From Candidatus Shapirobacteria bacterium UBA2283 (GTDB taxonomy: Bacteria; Patescibacteriota; Microgenomatia; UBA12405): 11,712 nucleotides of DNA. A program made the translations under genes and the position numbers. The notes beneath the pieces are model-generated. The model was not told the origin of the DNA. It worked only from the letters and a program-made list of their open reading frames with translations, and did no database searches. Positions 1 to 6,821 of this stretch are shown piece by piece. Each line of letters starts with the position of its first letter. The stretch's first letter is position 1. Where the stretch lies: contig DDWP01000003.1 in NCBI GenBank assembly GCA_002345725.1, positions 11,063 through 22,774 of the forward strand, in the 5' to 3' direction.

Positions 1-1
1 T

Positions 2-319
2 ATGAAGAAATTGATGAGTTATGATAGATACCCTCATGGGAAAAGAAAAGCTCACATGGAGGTGGAAATAAAATGTACGGATTGCGCAACCACTATCTGC
101 CAATACGACAAAGAGGGGTATGGACCAATAGGTAAGATTATTTTTAAGTCTATATTGGGTGAGAGTGAAATAAAAGATAAAAAAGAACTTGAATGTCAGA
201 AATGCGAAAAACTACTTGGGAAAAAAGTGATAGCATTTGAAAACAAAGAAAAAGTAGAGTTTTTCAAAATGTACCCTGGAGTGATTTTCTATAAAGTCTT
301 GCAGAAGGGAAGAAAATAA
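2..319 (+). CDS. Small zinc-ribbon-like protein, function unknown; 5' end uncertain
   Basis: I do not recognise a family. The 105-residue reading has two CxxC pairs, C25/C28 and C65/C68, plus an extra C33. That spacing suits a small zinc ribbon, perhaps in a nucleic-acid-associated or structural protein. The N-terminus is basic (RYPHGKRKAH). The C-terminus is Lys-rich and has no membrane segment. The first ATG is at base 2, so the true start could lie left of the window. Met5 and Met19 are other possible starts, Met19 lying just ahead of the first CxxC. The stop is 2 bp before the next gene, so the two are probably co-transcribed. The reading frame is credible because it is closely followed by two clear genes on the same strand and has conserved-looking Cys pairs. 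No function is assigned. Confidence 0.6.
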   Translation: MKKLMSYDRYPHGKRKAHMEVEIKCTDCATTICQYDKEGYGPIGKIIFKSILGESEIKDKKELECQKCEKLLGKKVIAFENKEKVEFFKMYPGVIFYKVLQKGRK

Positions 320-321
320 GA

Positions 322-774
322 ATGGTAGTAAATATAAAAGAATTAATTGATAAAGTTAAAGGTCTAGGTGGAGACATTGTCCTAACTGGCGGTTGTTTTG
401 ATGTATTACACATAGGTCATATCGTATTTCTCAATAAATCAAAAGAACACGGCAAAACATTGGTAGTATTGCTTGAGTCTGACGAAAGAATAAAAAGATT
501 AAAGGGGGAAAATAGACCGATTAATAATCAAAATGATCGAGCGGAAATTTTAGTCAATCTGAAAAGTGTTGATGTGGTGGTCAAGCTCCCTCCAGAAGAT
601 ATCGACTACTCACAAGTCATAAAATTAATTGGACCAAAAGTGATTACAGCAACCGAAGGTGATAAAATTATGGAGATAAAACGACAACAAGCGAAAGATG
701 TCGGAGCAGAACTGAAAACAGTTCAATTTGTACCAGATAAATCAACGACAAAAATAATTGAATTATTACTTTAA
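322..774 (+). CDS. Cytidylyltransferase-family nucleotidyltransferase (RfaE2/TagD-like)
   Basis: A complete single-domain member of the HIGH-motif nucleotidyltransferases, 150 residues. GGCFDVLHIGH (residues 23-33) carries the H30-I-G-H33 nucleotide-binding motif. RLKGENRPINNQNDRAEIL in the middle matches the RLKG-x-x-RP...DRAxxL signature of the adenylyltransferase half of RfaE/HldE. The C-terminal STTKII matches the substrate/nucleotide loop near the end of RfaE2 and TagD proteins. Known relatives transfer AMP or CMP from ATP or CTP to a sugar phosphate or glycerol 3-phosphate for envelope polymers. The substrate cannot be read from sequence. The usual GGDY segment of RfaE2 is replaced here by TATEGDKI, so the substrate may differ. 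No kinase half is fused and none is seen nearby. The start is 2 bp after the previous stop and there is no clear ribosome binding site. Confidence 0.85.
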   Translation: MVVNIKELIDKVKGLGGDIVLTGGCFDVLHIGHIVFLNKSKEHGKTLVVLLESDERIKRLKGENRPINNQNDRAEILVNLKSVDVVVKLPPEDIDYSQVIKLIGPKVITATEGDKIMEIKRQQAKDVGAELKTVQFVPDKSTTKIIELLL

Positions 775-780
775 ACAAAT

Positions 781-1914
781 ATGGACGTATTTGAAATACA
801 CAAACGAAAAACAGGAAAGATTGAGGTTAACTCGACAGTAGAAGTTAATGACAGGGAAACATTATCTAATATATATACCCCTAATGTAGGTAAGATATGT
901 ATGGAAATTAAGGACAAGCCAGAAACAGTCCGAGACTACACCATGGCGGGAAAAATGATTGCGGTGATCTCTGATGGGACAGCAGTGCTTGGCTTTGGAG
1001 ATATCGGTCCAGCGGCAGCACTACCCGTAATGGAGGGGAAATGTGTGATATTTAAAGAATTTGCTGGGTTAAATGCATTTCCTCTGTGTTTGTCAGAAAA
1101 GGATCCAGAAGAAATAATTAAAACTGTTAAGAGGTTGGCAGTTAATTTTGCAGCAATAAACTTGGAGGATATATCGGCACCAAGGTGTTTTGAAATTGAA
1201 AGCAGATTGAATGACGAGCTGGATATACCAATAGTTCACGATGACCAACATGGAACAGCCATAGTAACCTTAGCTGCCCTGATGGGAGCAATAAAGCTAA
1301 CTGGCAAAGAAAAGGTTAAAATCGTTGTCTCTGGAGCCGGAGCGGCCGGCAATGCAATTACGAAATTATTAGTGGCAGCAAAAGATGAGATATCCATTGG
1401 TGATATAGGGATATATGATTCTAAGGGCTTGGTGGCAAGTGATAGAAGTGATCTTGATAAATATAAAATGGAGCTAGCAAAAATAACTGGACAAGAAAAA
1501 ACAAAGTCTATTAAAGAAGGTATGGTGGGAGCGGATATATTTATCGGGGTATCTGTAGCTAACGCCATCGATATAGAAATGGTGAAAAGTATGAATGAAA
1601 ACTCGATAGTATTTGCTATGGCTAATCCGACGCCAGAGATAATGCCAGATGAAGCTATAAGAGGTGGGGCGTTGATCGTAGCCACCGGAAGATCAGATAT
1701 CCCCAACCAAATAAACAATGCTTTGGCCTATCCTGGAGTATTCAAAGGACTCTTGGAGATGAAAGCTAACAAGATAACCACTGAGATGAAATTGTTGGCA
1801 GCGAAAGCGATATATGAATATAACTTGAATCAACTATCCAACGTACAGCTATTGCCAAGCATATTAGACAAGAAGGTGCCGGGGATTATTGCTCAAGCAC
1901 TGCAGAGGAAGTAG
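781..1914 (+). CDS. NAD(P)-dependent malic enzyme (malate to pyruvate + CO2)
   Basis: Oxidative decarboxylation of malate to pyruvate in the cytosol. The 377 residues match the short bacterial malic enzymes. The N-terminal catalytic domain has IYTPNVGKIC (catalytic Tyr32), ISDGTAVLGFGDIGP (63-77), KCVIFKEFAG (general-base Lys around 87), NLEDISAP (metal ligand E129, D130) and HDDQHGTA (153-160, metal Asp). The Rossmann domain has GAGAAG (185-190), followed by ANPTPEI and TGRSDIPNQINN. No key residue is missing. Cofactor choice (NAD or NADP) is not decided. YTPNVG departs from the usual YTPGVA. The gene starts 6 bp after the upstream stop with no Shine-Dalgarno sequence, so it is probably in an operon with the two genes before it. 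Its last 29 bp overlap the end of the convergent LCP gene. With a degraded pyruvate kinase homologue at 9550, this may be a main local source of pyruvate (inference). Confidence 0.95.
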   Translation: MDVFEIHKRKTGKIEVNSTVEVNDRETLSNIYTPNVGKICMEIKDKPETVRDYTMAGKMIAVISDGTAVLGFGDIGPAAALPVMEGKCVIFKEFAGLNAFPLCLSEKDPEEIIKTVKRLAVNFAAINLEDISAPRCFEIESRLNDELDIPIVHDDQHGTAIVTLAALMGAIKLTGKEKVKIVVSGAGAAGNAITKLLVAAKDEISIGDIGIYDSKGLVASDRSDLDKYKMELAKITGQEKTKSIKEGMVGADIFIGVSVANAIDIEMVKSMNENSIVFAMANPTPEIMPDEAIRGGALIVATGRSDIPNQINNALAYPGVFKGLLEMKANKITTEMKLLAAKAIYEYNLNQLSNVQLLPSILDKKVPGIIAQALQRK

Positions 1915-2938
1915 CAATAAATTGTCGAATCTCTGAGTAATCATTTAGTCCTGATCGAGGGATAAGAATTGATTGACGACTACTGCTATAAGATTGGGTA
2001 AGAAAATTCTTATCATTAATTGATATCGAATTAATGTCGTATTTTGAAAATTCGAGTGCTCGAAAAAGATACTTTTCCAAGTCTGAAACAGACAGGTCAC
2101 TGCGAAGATGTGATTTTAATGTATTAAAAATTGGAATGATTCTAGGGAAAATATTAATATTCAGTGCTTTATCGCGGACAGCTAAAAGAACTTGACGTTG
2201 ACGGTTGCTACGATTGAAATCTCCACCATCAAACTCAGAATGACGGGAACGGGCGTATTTCAAGGCGGTAGCACCATCAAGATGAGTAGTGCCAATGTTC
2301 ATAACTAGTTGTTCATAACGGCAGGTAAACTGATGGTCTAATTTCTCTCCTGACATGGTGGCTGACAAAGCAGTGACCTCCTCTGGACTTTTGCCACAAG
2401 TATCAGTGGCACCGACATCAAGTGGGTAAAATAAATCTACAAAAGGGCGGGTAATCTTTAGATCAACTCCACCAAGGATGTCGACGACTTTTATAAAACC
2501 ATTGAAGTCTATGGCAATATGATGCTCAATAGTTTCGCCCGAAATACTGGCAACAACACTCTTGAGTGCTTCGGAACCAGACAAAGGTAAAATAGAATTG
2601 ATCTTGGTGAATTTATCGGGAGAGACTTCCACCCAGAGGTCACGAGGAATTGAAATTAAATCTATTTGTTGATCGTGAGGTCGGATACGAGAAAGAATAA
2701 TTGAATCAGTAAGACCACCACCATCGTGATTGGCTCCAGCATAGCCTAAAAGTAGAATAGAAAAAGATCGGTCTGGGTCGGGGGTTGGGGTAGGAGAGGG
2801 CAAAACAACAGTGGGTGTAGTGGGTGGTAATTTATAATTCTTATTTTTAAGTTTATAAATAAAAAAAGATATTAAGACAACAATAAAAACTGCGGAAAAA
2901 ATAGATATGAGATAGAGAAATATGGGTTTACGGAACAT
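1886..2938 (-). CDS. LytR-CpsA-Psr (LCP) family membrane-anchored cell-wall ligase
   Basis: LCP proteins move lipid-linked glycopolymers onto peptidoglycan on the outer face of the membrane. The 350-residue protein has one N-terminal membrane helix (about 6-28), a Pro/Thr-rich linker (38-56: PPTTPTVV, PSPTPTPDPD), then the LCP domain. Signatures are LLLGYAG (62-68), LTDSIILSRI (metal Asp near 78), ISIPRD (95-100), KINSI (112-116), FNGFIKVVDILGGVD (145-159) and ALKYARSRH...GDFNRSNRQRQ (225-249), which holds the pyrophosphate-binding arginines. The domain contains an insertion with two cysteines (C181, C206) that could form an extracellular disulfide. The start is 2 bp after the murA stop, so murA and this gene form an operon. 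Its 3' end overlaps the convergent malic enzyme gene by 29 bp. The polymer transferred is unknown; the RmlA homologue at the right edge hints at a deoxyhexose-containing glycan. Confidence 0.93.
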   Translation of the reverse strand: MFRKPIFLYLISIFSAVFIVVLISFFIYKLKNKNYKLPPTTPTVVLPSPTPTPDPDRSFSILLLGYAGANHDGGGLTDSIILSRIRPHDQQIDLISIPRDLWVEVSPDKFTKINSILPLSGSEALKSVVASISGETIEHHIAIDFNGFIKVVDILGGVDLKITRPFVDLFYPLDVGATDTCGKSPEEVTALSATMSGEKLDHQFTCRYEQLVMNIGTTHLDGATALKYARSRHSEFDGGDFNRSNRQRQVLLAVRDKALNINIFPRIIPIFNTLKSHLRSDLSVSDLEKYLFRALEFSKYDINSISINDKNFLTQSYSSSRQSILIPRSGLNDYSEIRQFIATSSAVLEQ

Positions 2939-2940
2939 GG

Positions 2941-4269
2941 TCAGGTCTTGATATATTGGATGTCGGCACCAAGGGCACGAAGACGGTCGGCAAGCCTCTC
3001 ATAACCCCTTTCAATAAACTCCGTACCTTCTATGGTCGACAAGCCTTCAGCAGTTAATCCGGCCAAAGTAGCCATAGCCCCAGCCCTAAGATCACTGACC
3101 GACAGATGGCAAGGTTTTAACTTACTTGGTCCGTATATTTTAACCCCATGGAAGTATTCCGGACGATCACTCTCTGGATTAAATTCATAATAGTCCTTGG
3201 GGTCTTTGACAATCGGATTGAAGAACTTGGTCTTGGCACCCATATCATTTAAAGTTTTGATATGTTGAAATCGATAAGGGAAGACTCTCTCAACCACACT
3301 ACTGCAACCAACAGCTTGAGTGAGCACTAGACTAAAAACGGCCTGCCAATCGGTCATGAATCCTGGTTCTGCTTGAGTTTCTATGTCGATAGCAGTAAGT
3401 CCACCATTATAAATAATATCTACTTCATCATGACCACGAGTGACCTTGGCACCCATTTTTTCGATAGTTTGAAGAAAAGTCTCAATGATTCTGGGTCGAA
3501 CTCGAAGAATATTAATGTGGCCTTTAGTAGATAAAGCAGCACAAGCAAAGGTAACTGCTTCGTTTCTGTCGGCAATGACTTGATGCTCGGTACCATGCAA
3601 AGAAGAAACTCCGTTAATAATAATTGTTTTTGGATTAGTTGGGTCACGTTTGATCTGGGCACCCATAGAATTAAGCATACAAATGAGGTCGTCTATCTCT
3701 GGTTCAATGGCAGAGTTGCCAATGATACTTTCCCCTGGAGTTAAGGCACAGGTCATTAAGATAACTTCAGTGACTGTATGTGATGGTTTGGGAAAGTCAT
3801 AATGGACAGGTTTGAGACCAGTAGTGGTAAAACGAAGATGATCATCAAATTCTTCAATATTGATATTCATTTGACGATAACAATCAAAAAGTCGATCGAG
3901 AGGTCGAGCACCAAGTTTGTCACCGCCAGGTAAAGGAATAATTGCCTCCCCTACTCGAGCCAATAATGGGGCGGCAAACATAAAAGAAGATCGTGACTTA
4001 TCACCAGTGCCACTAGGCACCTTAGTACTAGTTATCTTGGAAGTGGTAATTTCAATGGAGTGATTGCCAATTAGGGATATCTGTGAACCCATACTTTTGG
4101 CGATACTTTCGGTAAGATGAATATCGGATATGTCGGGCAGATTAAGTAGCTTAGTGGTAGAAGGAGAAAGGAGTGAAGCAATTACTTGCTTAAAACTGGC
4201 ATTTTTTGCGCCACGAATAGAAACCTCGCCCCGAAGTGGATTACCACCATTAATTAAGTATCGTGACAT
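2941..4269 (-). CDS. murA: UDP-N-acetylglucosamine 1-carboxyvinyltransferase MurA with Asp in place of catalytic Cys
   Basis: First committed step of peptidoglycan synthesis: enolpyruvyl transfer from PEP to UDP-GlcNAc in the cytosol. The 442 residues span the whole two-domain fold, slightly longer than the roughly 420 of E. coli MurA. Lys22-Asn23 in RGAKNAS are the conserved substrate residues. KSRSSF (91-96) carries the PEP-binding Arg. EPGFMTDWQA carries the catalytic Asp region, and SDLRAGA the C-terminal Arg. The active-site loop reads LPGGDKLGARP, so position 117 is Asp where most MurA have Cys (Cys115 in E. coli). The codon is GAC at 3919-3921 on the minus strand. Known Asp-type enzymes, as in mycobacteria and chlamydiae, work but resist fosfomycin. 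AloA-type EPSP synthases are excluded by these motifs. The gene is divergent from the gene at 4456 and is followed 2 bp later by LCP. No ribosome binding site is seen. Confidence 0.95.
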   Translation of the reverse strand: MSRYLINGGNPLRGEVSIRGAKNASFKQVIASLLSPSTTKLLNLPDISDIHLTESIAKSMGSQISLIGNHSIEITTSKITSTKVPSGTGDKSRSSFMFAAPLLARVGEAIIPLPGGDKLGARPLDRLFDCYRQMNINIEEFDDHLRFTTTGLKPVHYDFPKPSHTVTEVILMTCALTPGESIIGNSAIEPEIDDLICMLNSMGAQIKRDPTNPKTIIINGVSSLHGTEHQVIADRNEAVTFACAALSTKGHINILRVRPRIIETFLQTIEKMGAKVTRGHDEVDIIYNGGLTAIDIETQAEPGFMTDWQAVFSLVLTQAVGCSSVVERVFPYRFQHIKTLNDMGAKTKFFNPIVKDPKDYYEFNPESDRPEYFHGVKIYGPSKLKPCHLSVSDLRAGAMATLAGLTAEGLSTIEGTEFIERGYERLADRLRALGADIQYIKT

Positions 4270-4279
4270 TTGTAAAGAA

Positions 4280-4295
4280 ATAATATCACACTATA
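4280..4295 (-). promoter_or_regulatory. Candidate -10 elements for murA
   Basis: On the minus strand, TATAGT (4290-4295) and TATTAT (4280-4285) lie 20 and 10 bases before the murA start. Neither has a convincing -35 at 16-18 bp (best TTCTTT). Either would give a very short leader, in keeping with the missing ribosome binding site. Weak call. Confidence 0.25.
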
Positions 4296-4348
4296 GCCTA
4301 ATGAGATGGTAAAAGAAGAAACCTTAGCGACCGATATGTTCAGCTAGA

Positions 4349-4377
4349 TTTCAATTGTCTTAAAAAAGTATTATAAT
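4349..4377 (+). promoter_or_regulatory. Candidate sigma70-type promoter for the 4456 cluster
   Basis: A perfect TATAAT (4372-4377) is preceded after 17 bp by TTTCAA (4349-4354), a poor -35 with 3 of 6 matches. Transcription would start near 4384, giving a leader of about 70 nt, the longest in the window. The 22-bp palindrome at 4413-4434 lies in that leader. A weak AAGG (4446-4449) sits 6 bases before the ATG, the nearest thing to a ribosome binding site for this gene. Confidence 0.4.
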
Positions 4378-4412
4378 CTGTCACTTTATTTATTTGTTGG
4401 AATCCATCAGTA

Positions 4413-4434
4413 AACATTATTAATTAATAGTGTT
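4413..4434. repeat. 22-bp near-perfect palindrome, candidate operator or leader hairpin
   Basis: The two 11-base halves are complementary at 10 of 11 positions. The exception is T4417 facing G4430, which is a wobble pair in RNA. The centre is TTAATTAA and the ends are AACA and TGTT. There is no loop, which fits a dimeric DNA-binding protein better than an RNA stem. It lies 21 bp before the ATG at 4456 and about 35 bp after the TATAAT. A repressor bound here would block transcription of the cluster. The sequence is very AT-rich, so chance must be considered. Confidence 0.45.
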
Positions 4435-4455
4435 GTATTTGGAAAAAGGCAGTAT

Positions 4456-5448
4456 ATGAAATATTGTACAAAATGCATATTAAATGAACACACACCATTT
4501 ATATCTTTTGACTGCAAAGGAGAATGTAGTTACTGTCATGAACAGGAAACCATAGAGTCAGACAAAGATTTTCATCTTTATACAAATAAATCAGATTTTA
4601 ATAAACTACTCGCTGAAGAAAGAGGCAAGAATAAATATGACTGTATTGTTGCGTGTAGTGGCGGAAAAGACAGTGTTATGGCTCTGTATGCCATCAAAAA
4701 AATACTGCATCTGAATCCTCTAGCGATTATCTTTTCTAATCAGTTCCTAGTTAAAGGAATGGTAGAAAATGTTCAGAATGCTGCTGAGAAGCTTGGCGTA
4801 GATTGGAGACTATATCATTATAATGAAGTAAAAAAGGGGTTTGAACACTTTCTAAAAAGTGAATTCAGAAAACAGATAAGTTTATGCGATGCATGTCAGC
4901 TATTTATCTCACCTATAAAAATTGCAAAGAAAATTGCCAGAGAAGAGGGTGTTAAAATTGTCTTTACCGGTGCAACAATGGCACAAAGAATAGGTGCCAT
5001 GACAAAAAACAGCACAATTCCGACTCACCAAAAGTATTCTGAAAGATACCGGACTGTCATGAATAATTTAAAAAAATATCTAGGGCAGTTTAATGAACTA
5101 AAAGATATTTTATCTGAGGTAGATGATGATGGCTCGATAGTCGTAACTTCTCCCTGGCATTACTTAAATCAAGAAAGGTTGGAGGCGGACTCCATCCTCA
5201 ACAGTCTTGGTTGGAAACAAATAAAACATAGTTTTCCACCAAAATCGACCAATTGTGAACTGTCGTTCTTAACTGCATATTTGGGTCGAAAGTACAAAGT
5301 TGCCAATTACGACATAACTTTTAGTCGTTTAATTCGATTTGGAGAAATGGACCGACAAGAGGCGATGAAAAGGTTCAAAAAAAGAATTCCCCCTTCTCTA
5401 TTAAAAAAGACACTATCAAAATTCAATATTGACGTAGATACACTCTAA
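4456..5448 (+). CDS. Zinc-finger PP-loop ATPase, N-acetyl sugar amidotransferase-like
   Basis: PP-loop enzymes adenylate a carbonyl or similar group and then let N or S attack. SGGKDS at residues 68-73 is the pyrophosphate loop. The N-terminus has C4xxC7 and C24xxC27, a four-Cys zinc site in the layout of the WbpG/PseA-type N-acetyl sugar amidotransferases (CxxC...GxCxxC). A second motif, LCDAC (C144, C147), follows, and FTGATMAQRIG (170-180) matches the late substrate/ATP region. The C-terminus (NYDITFSRLIRFGEMDRQEAMKRF) also resembles the tail of that family. At 330 residues it is near the family's usual length. Known relatives make acetamidino sugars using ammonia from a HisH/HisF-like partner. 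No such partner is present here, so the substrate may be different, possibly an amino acid or thiolation target. It is the first gene of the cluster, 107 bp ahead of the aminotransferase. Confidence 0.8.
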   Translation: MKYCTKCILNEHTPFISFDCKGECSYCHEQETIESDKDFHLYTNKSDFNKLLAEERGKNKYDCIVACSGGKDSVMALYAIKKILHLNPLAIIFSNQFLVKGMVENVQNAAEKLGVDWRLYHYNEVKKGFEHFLKSEFRKQISLCDACQLFISPIKIAKKIAREEGVKIVFTGATMAQRIGAMTKNSTIPTHQKYSERYRTVMNNLKKYLGQFNELKDILSEVDDDGSIVVTSPWHYLNQERLEADSILNSLGWKQIKHSFPPKSTNCELSFLTAYLGRKYKVANYDITFSRLIRFGEMDRQEAMKRFKKRIPPSLLKKTLSKFNIDVDTL

Positions 5449-5470
5449 TTTCATCACTTACTAACCAATA

Positions 5471-5504
5471 TAAGTCTGTCAGAATGGTATGTAACAGATA
5501 CTTA
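5471..5504. repeat. Bulged inverted repeat upstream of the aminotransferase promoter
   Basis: TAAGTCTGT (5471-5479) pairs with ACAGATACTTA (5494-5504): 9 bp with a two-base AT bulge and a 14-base loop. It lies between the PP-loop gene and the promoter at 5514. No T-run follows, so it is not a standard intrinsic terminator. It could be an operator, an mRNA end-protecting hairpin, or chance. Confidence 0.3.
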
Positions 5505-5513
5505 CTTGACCCC

Positions 5514-5541
5514 TTGTGAATATAATCGTTGGGTGTATAAT
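5514..5541 (+). promoter_or_regulatory. Candidate promoter for the aminotransferase and following genes
   Basis: TTGTGA (5514-5519), 16 bp, then a perfect TATAAT (5536-5541). Transcription would begin near 5548, about 8 nt before the ATG at 5556. No ribosome binding site fits in that space, so an almost leaderless mRNA is predicted. Another TATAAT at 5521-5526 and a TTGACC at 5506-5511 are nearby but badly spaced for each other. Confidence 0.45.
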
Positions 5542-5555
5542 CCACTAATTTTAGT

Positions 5556-6821
5556 ATGAAACCAATCAACTCTATTCACTGGAGTAAAGGTAATTTTAAT
5601 AAGTTTTTTCAGGAAGATTTATACGGGAGATTTGATTCAGACTCTAATATAATCCTTAGTCGAGGAAGCTGGGAGGACAACCATGTCGTATATCCTAAAT
5701 TATTTTCTTTTTGTTTAAACTATTCCCTCGATAAGCATTGGGCCGGTTATTCTGATTCTCTAGGCCACAACAATTCGTTTGAGGCTATTTGTAAATTTGC
5801 TAACTTGTATTTTAATGACAGTCGGTACTACTACAAGAACGACAACGTGGCGATTACAATGGGTAACGTGTTCGCCTTAAATCAAATATTTTGCCACCTC
5901 AAGACTCTAATACCAAAAGCTGAACTAATAGCCCTTAAACCTTTTTATCCGTCAATACTAAAATCTGCTTCGAGAAACTTTAAAAAGGTGAAGTTCATTT
6001 CTTCGTTAGATACGGAGGATGAAATATTGCTTAATATTGCGGCCAAATTAGAATCAAAATCTTCAAAAATTTTACTACTTACCAATGCTATCGGGGTCGA
6101 AGGCAGGATCTTTTCTGAAATTTTTTGGCAAGGGGTCTTAAAAATTATCAACAACAGAGATGTATATTTGATTATTGATGAAGGAATGTGGTTTGAACCC
6201 CTAAAATATCCACAAGAGATAAATAATAGCAATGTAATTAGAGTTGTTAGTTTTTCAAAAAAATTTGGTATCCCTGGAATGAAGTTGGGATTCATGCTGG
6301 CAAGCAAAGAATACTTGAGCAAATACTACGATTGGGCCTCTTCCAACTATGGTGGACCTCCAAGCATATTCTTTTTACTGATCGAGTTCATATGCTTTTT
6401 TGAATACATCCAGCATTCGAGTACCGACCAAACAAAAGAATTAATTTTTCTATCTGAAAGATATGGCATTGAACTCGAAAAACTGGCAGAACTATATTAC
6501 GATTTCGTTGACTCTACAAAACAGAATCAATATAAACTTGGTTCCAATCAAAAAACATTGCGAAAATGGTTGGATGAAAACAAAACGTACATTGAAGCTG
6601 CTTACGATTTTGGTGGAATTAACGTACTTATACTCCCAAAGATAGCTGGTTCTAGCTACAACCTTTTCTTAAGTCTTATAAAGAATGGGGCATCTATATT
6701 TCCTGGTGCTTGCATTGGTGACGACACGGATTCTCTGTTTCGTGTCACTTTATTAGAGAGTCAGGAAAACTTCTGTTTAGGTCTCAAATTATTAGGTAAA
6801 ACTCTAAATGAATACAAATAG
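5556..6821 (+). CDS. PLP-dependent aminotransferase, fold type I (class I/II-like)
   Basis: A divergent fold-type I PLP enzyme of 421 residues. TMGNVFALNQIF (101-112) matches the TxGxxxAL phosphate-binding turn. TNAIGVEGRIF (176-186) stands where class I enzymes have NPxNPTG, with N177 kept. IIDEGMW (206-212) has D208, which pairs with the PLP ring nitrogen, with Trp212 in place of the usual Tyr. VSFSKKFGIPGMKLGF (231-246) has K235 as the Schiff-base lysine. FRVTLL near 395-400 supplies the substrate-carboxylate Arg. All core PLP residues are present, so it should be active. It is not a DegT-type sugar aminotransferase nor a class III HemL-type enzyme, judged by its motifs. The substrate is unknown; an aldehyde or ketone made by the GluTR-like protein downstream is a reasonable guess. 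The next gene begins inside its last 14 bases, which suggests translational coupling. Confidence 0.85.
   Translation: MKPINSIHWSKGNFNKFFQEDLYGRFDSDSNIILSRGSWEDNHVVYPKLFSFCLNYSLDKHWAGYSDSLGHNNSFEAICKFANLYFNDSRYYYKNDNVAITMGNVFALNQIFCHLKTLIPKAELIALKPFYPSILKSASRNFKKVKFISSLDTEDEILLNIAAKLESKSSKILLLTNAIGVEGRIFSEIFWQGVLKIINNRDVYLIIDEGMWFEPLKYPQEINNSNVIRVVSFSKKFGIPGMKLGFMLASKEYLSKYYDWASSNYGGPPSIFFLLIEFICFFEYIQHSSTDQTKELIFLSERYGIELEKLAELYYDFVDSTKQNQYKLGSNQKTLRKWLDENKTYIEAAYDFGGINVLILPKIAGSSYNLFLSLIKNGASIFPGACIGDDTDSLFRVTLLESQENFCLGLKLLGKTLNEYK

Noticed and set aside
1236..1718. Long open frame on the minus strand within the malic enzyme gene
   Set aside because: The plus-strand reading is an unmistakable malic enzyme; the opposite frame has no recognisable domain and no start signals.
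4130..4312. Short plus-strand open frame over the murA start
   Set aside because: It is mostly antisense to conserved MurA sequence and has no promoter, ribosome binding site or motif of its own.
5506..5526. TTGACC and the first TATAAT as one promoter
   Set aside because: They are only 9 bp apart, too close for a sigma70 promoter; TTGTGA with the second TATAAT at 16 bp fits better.
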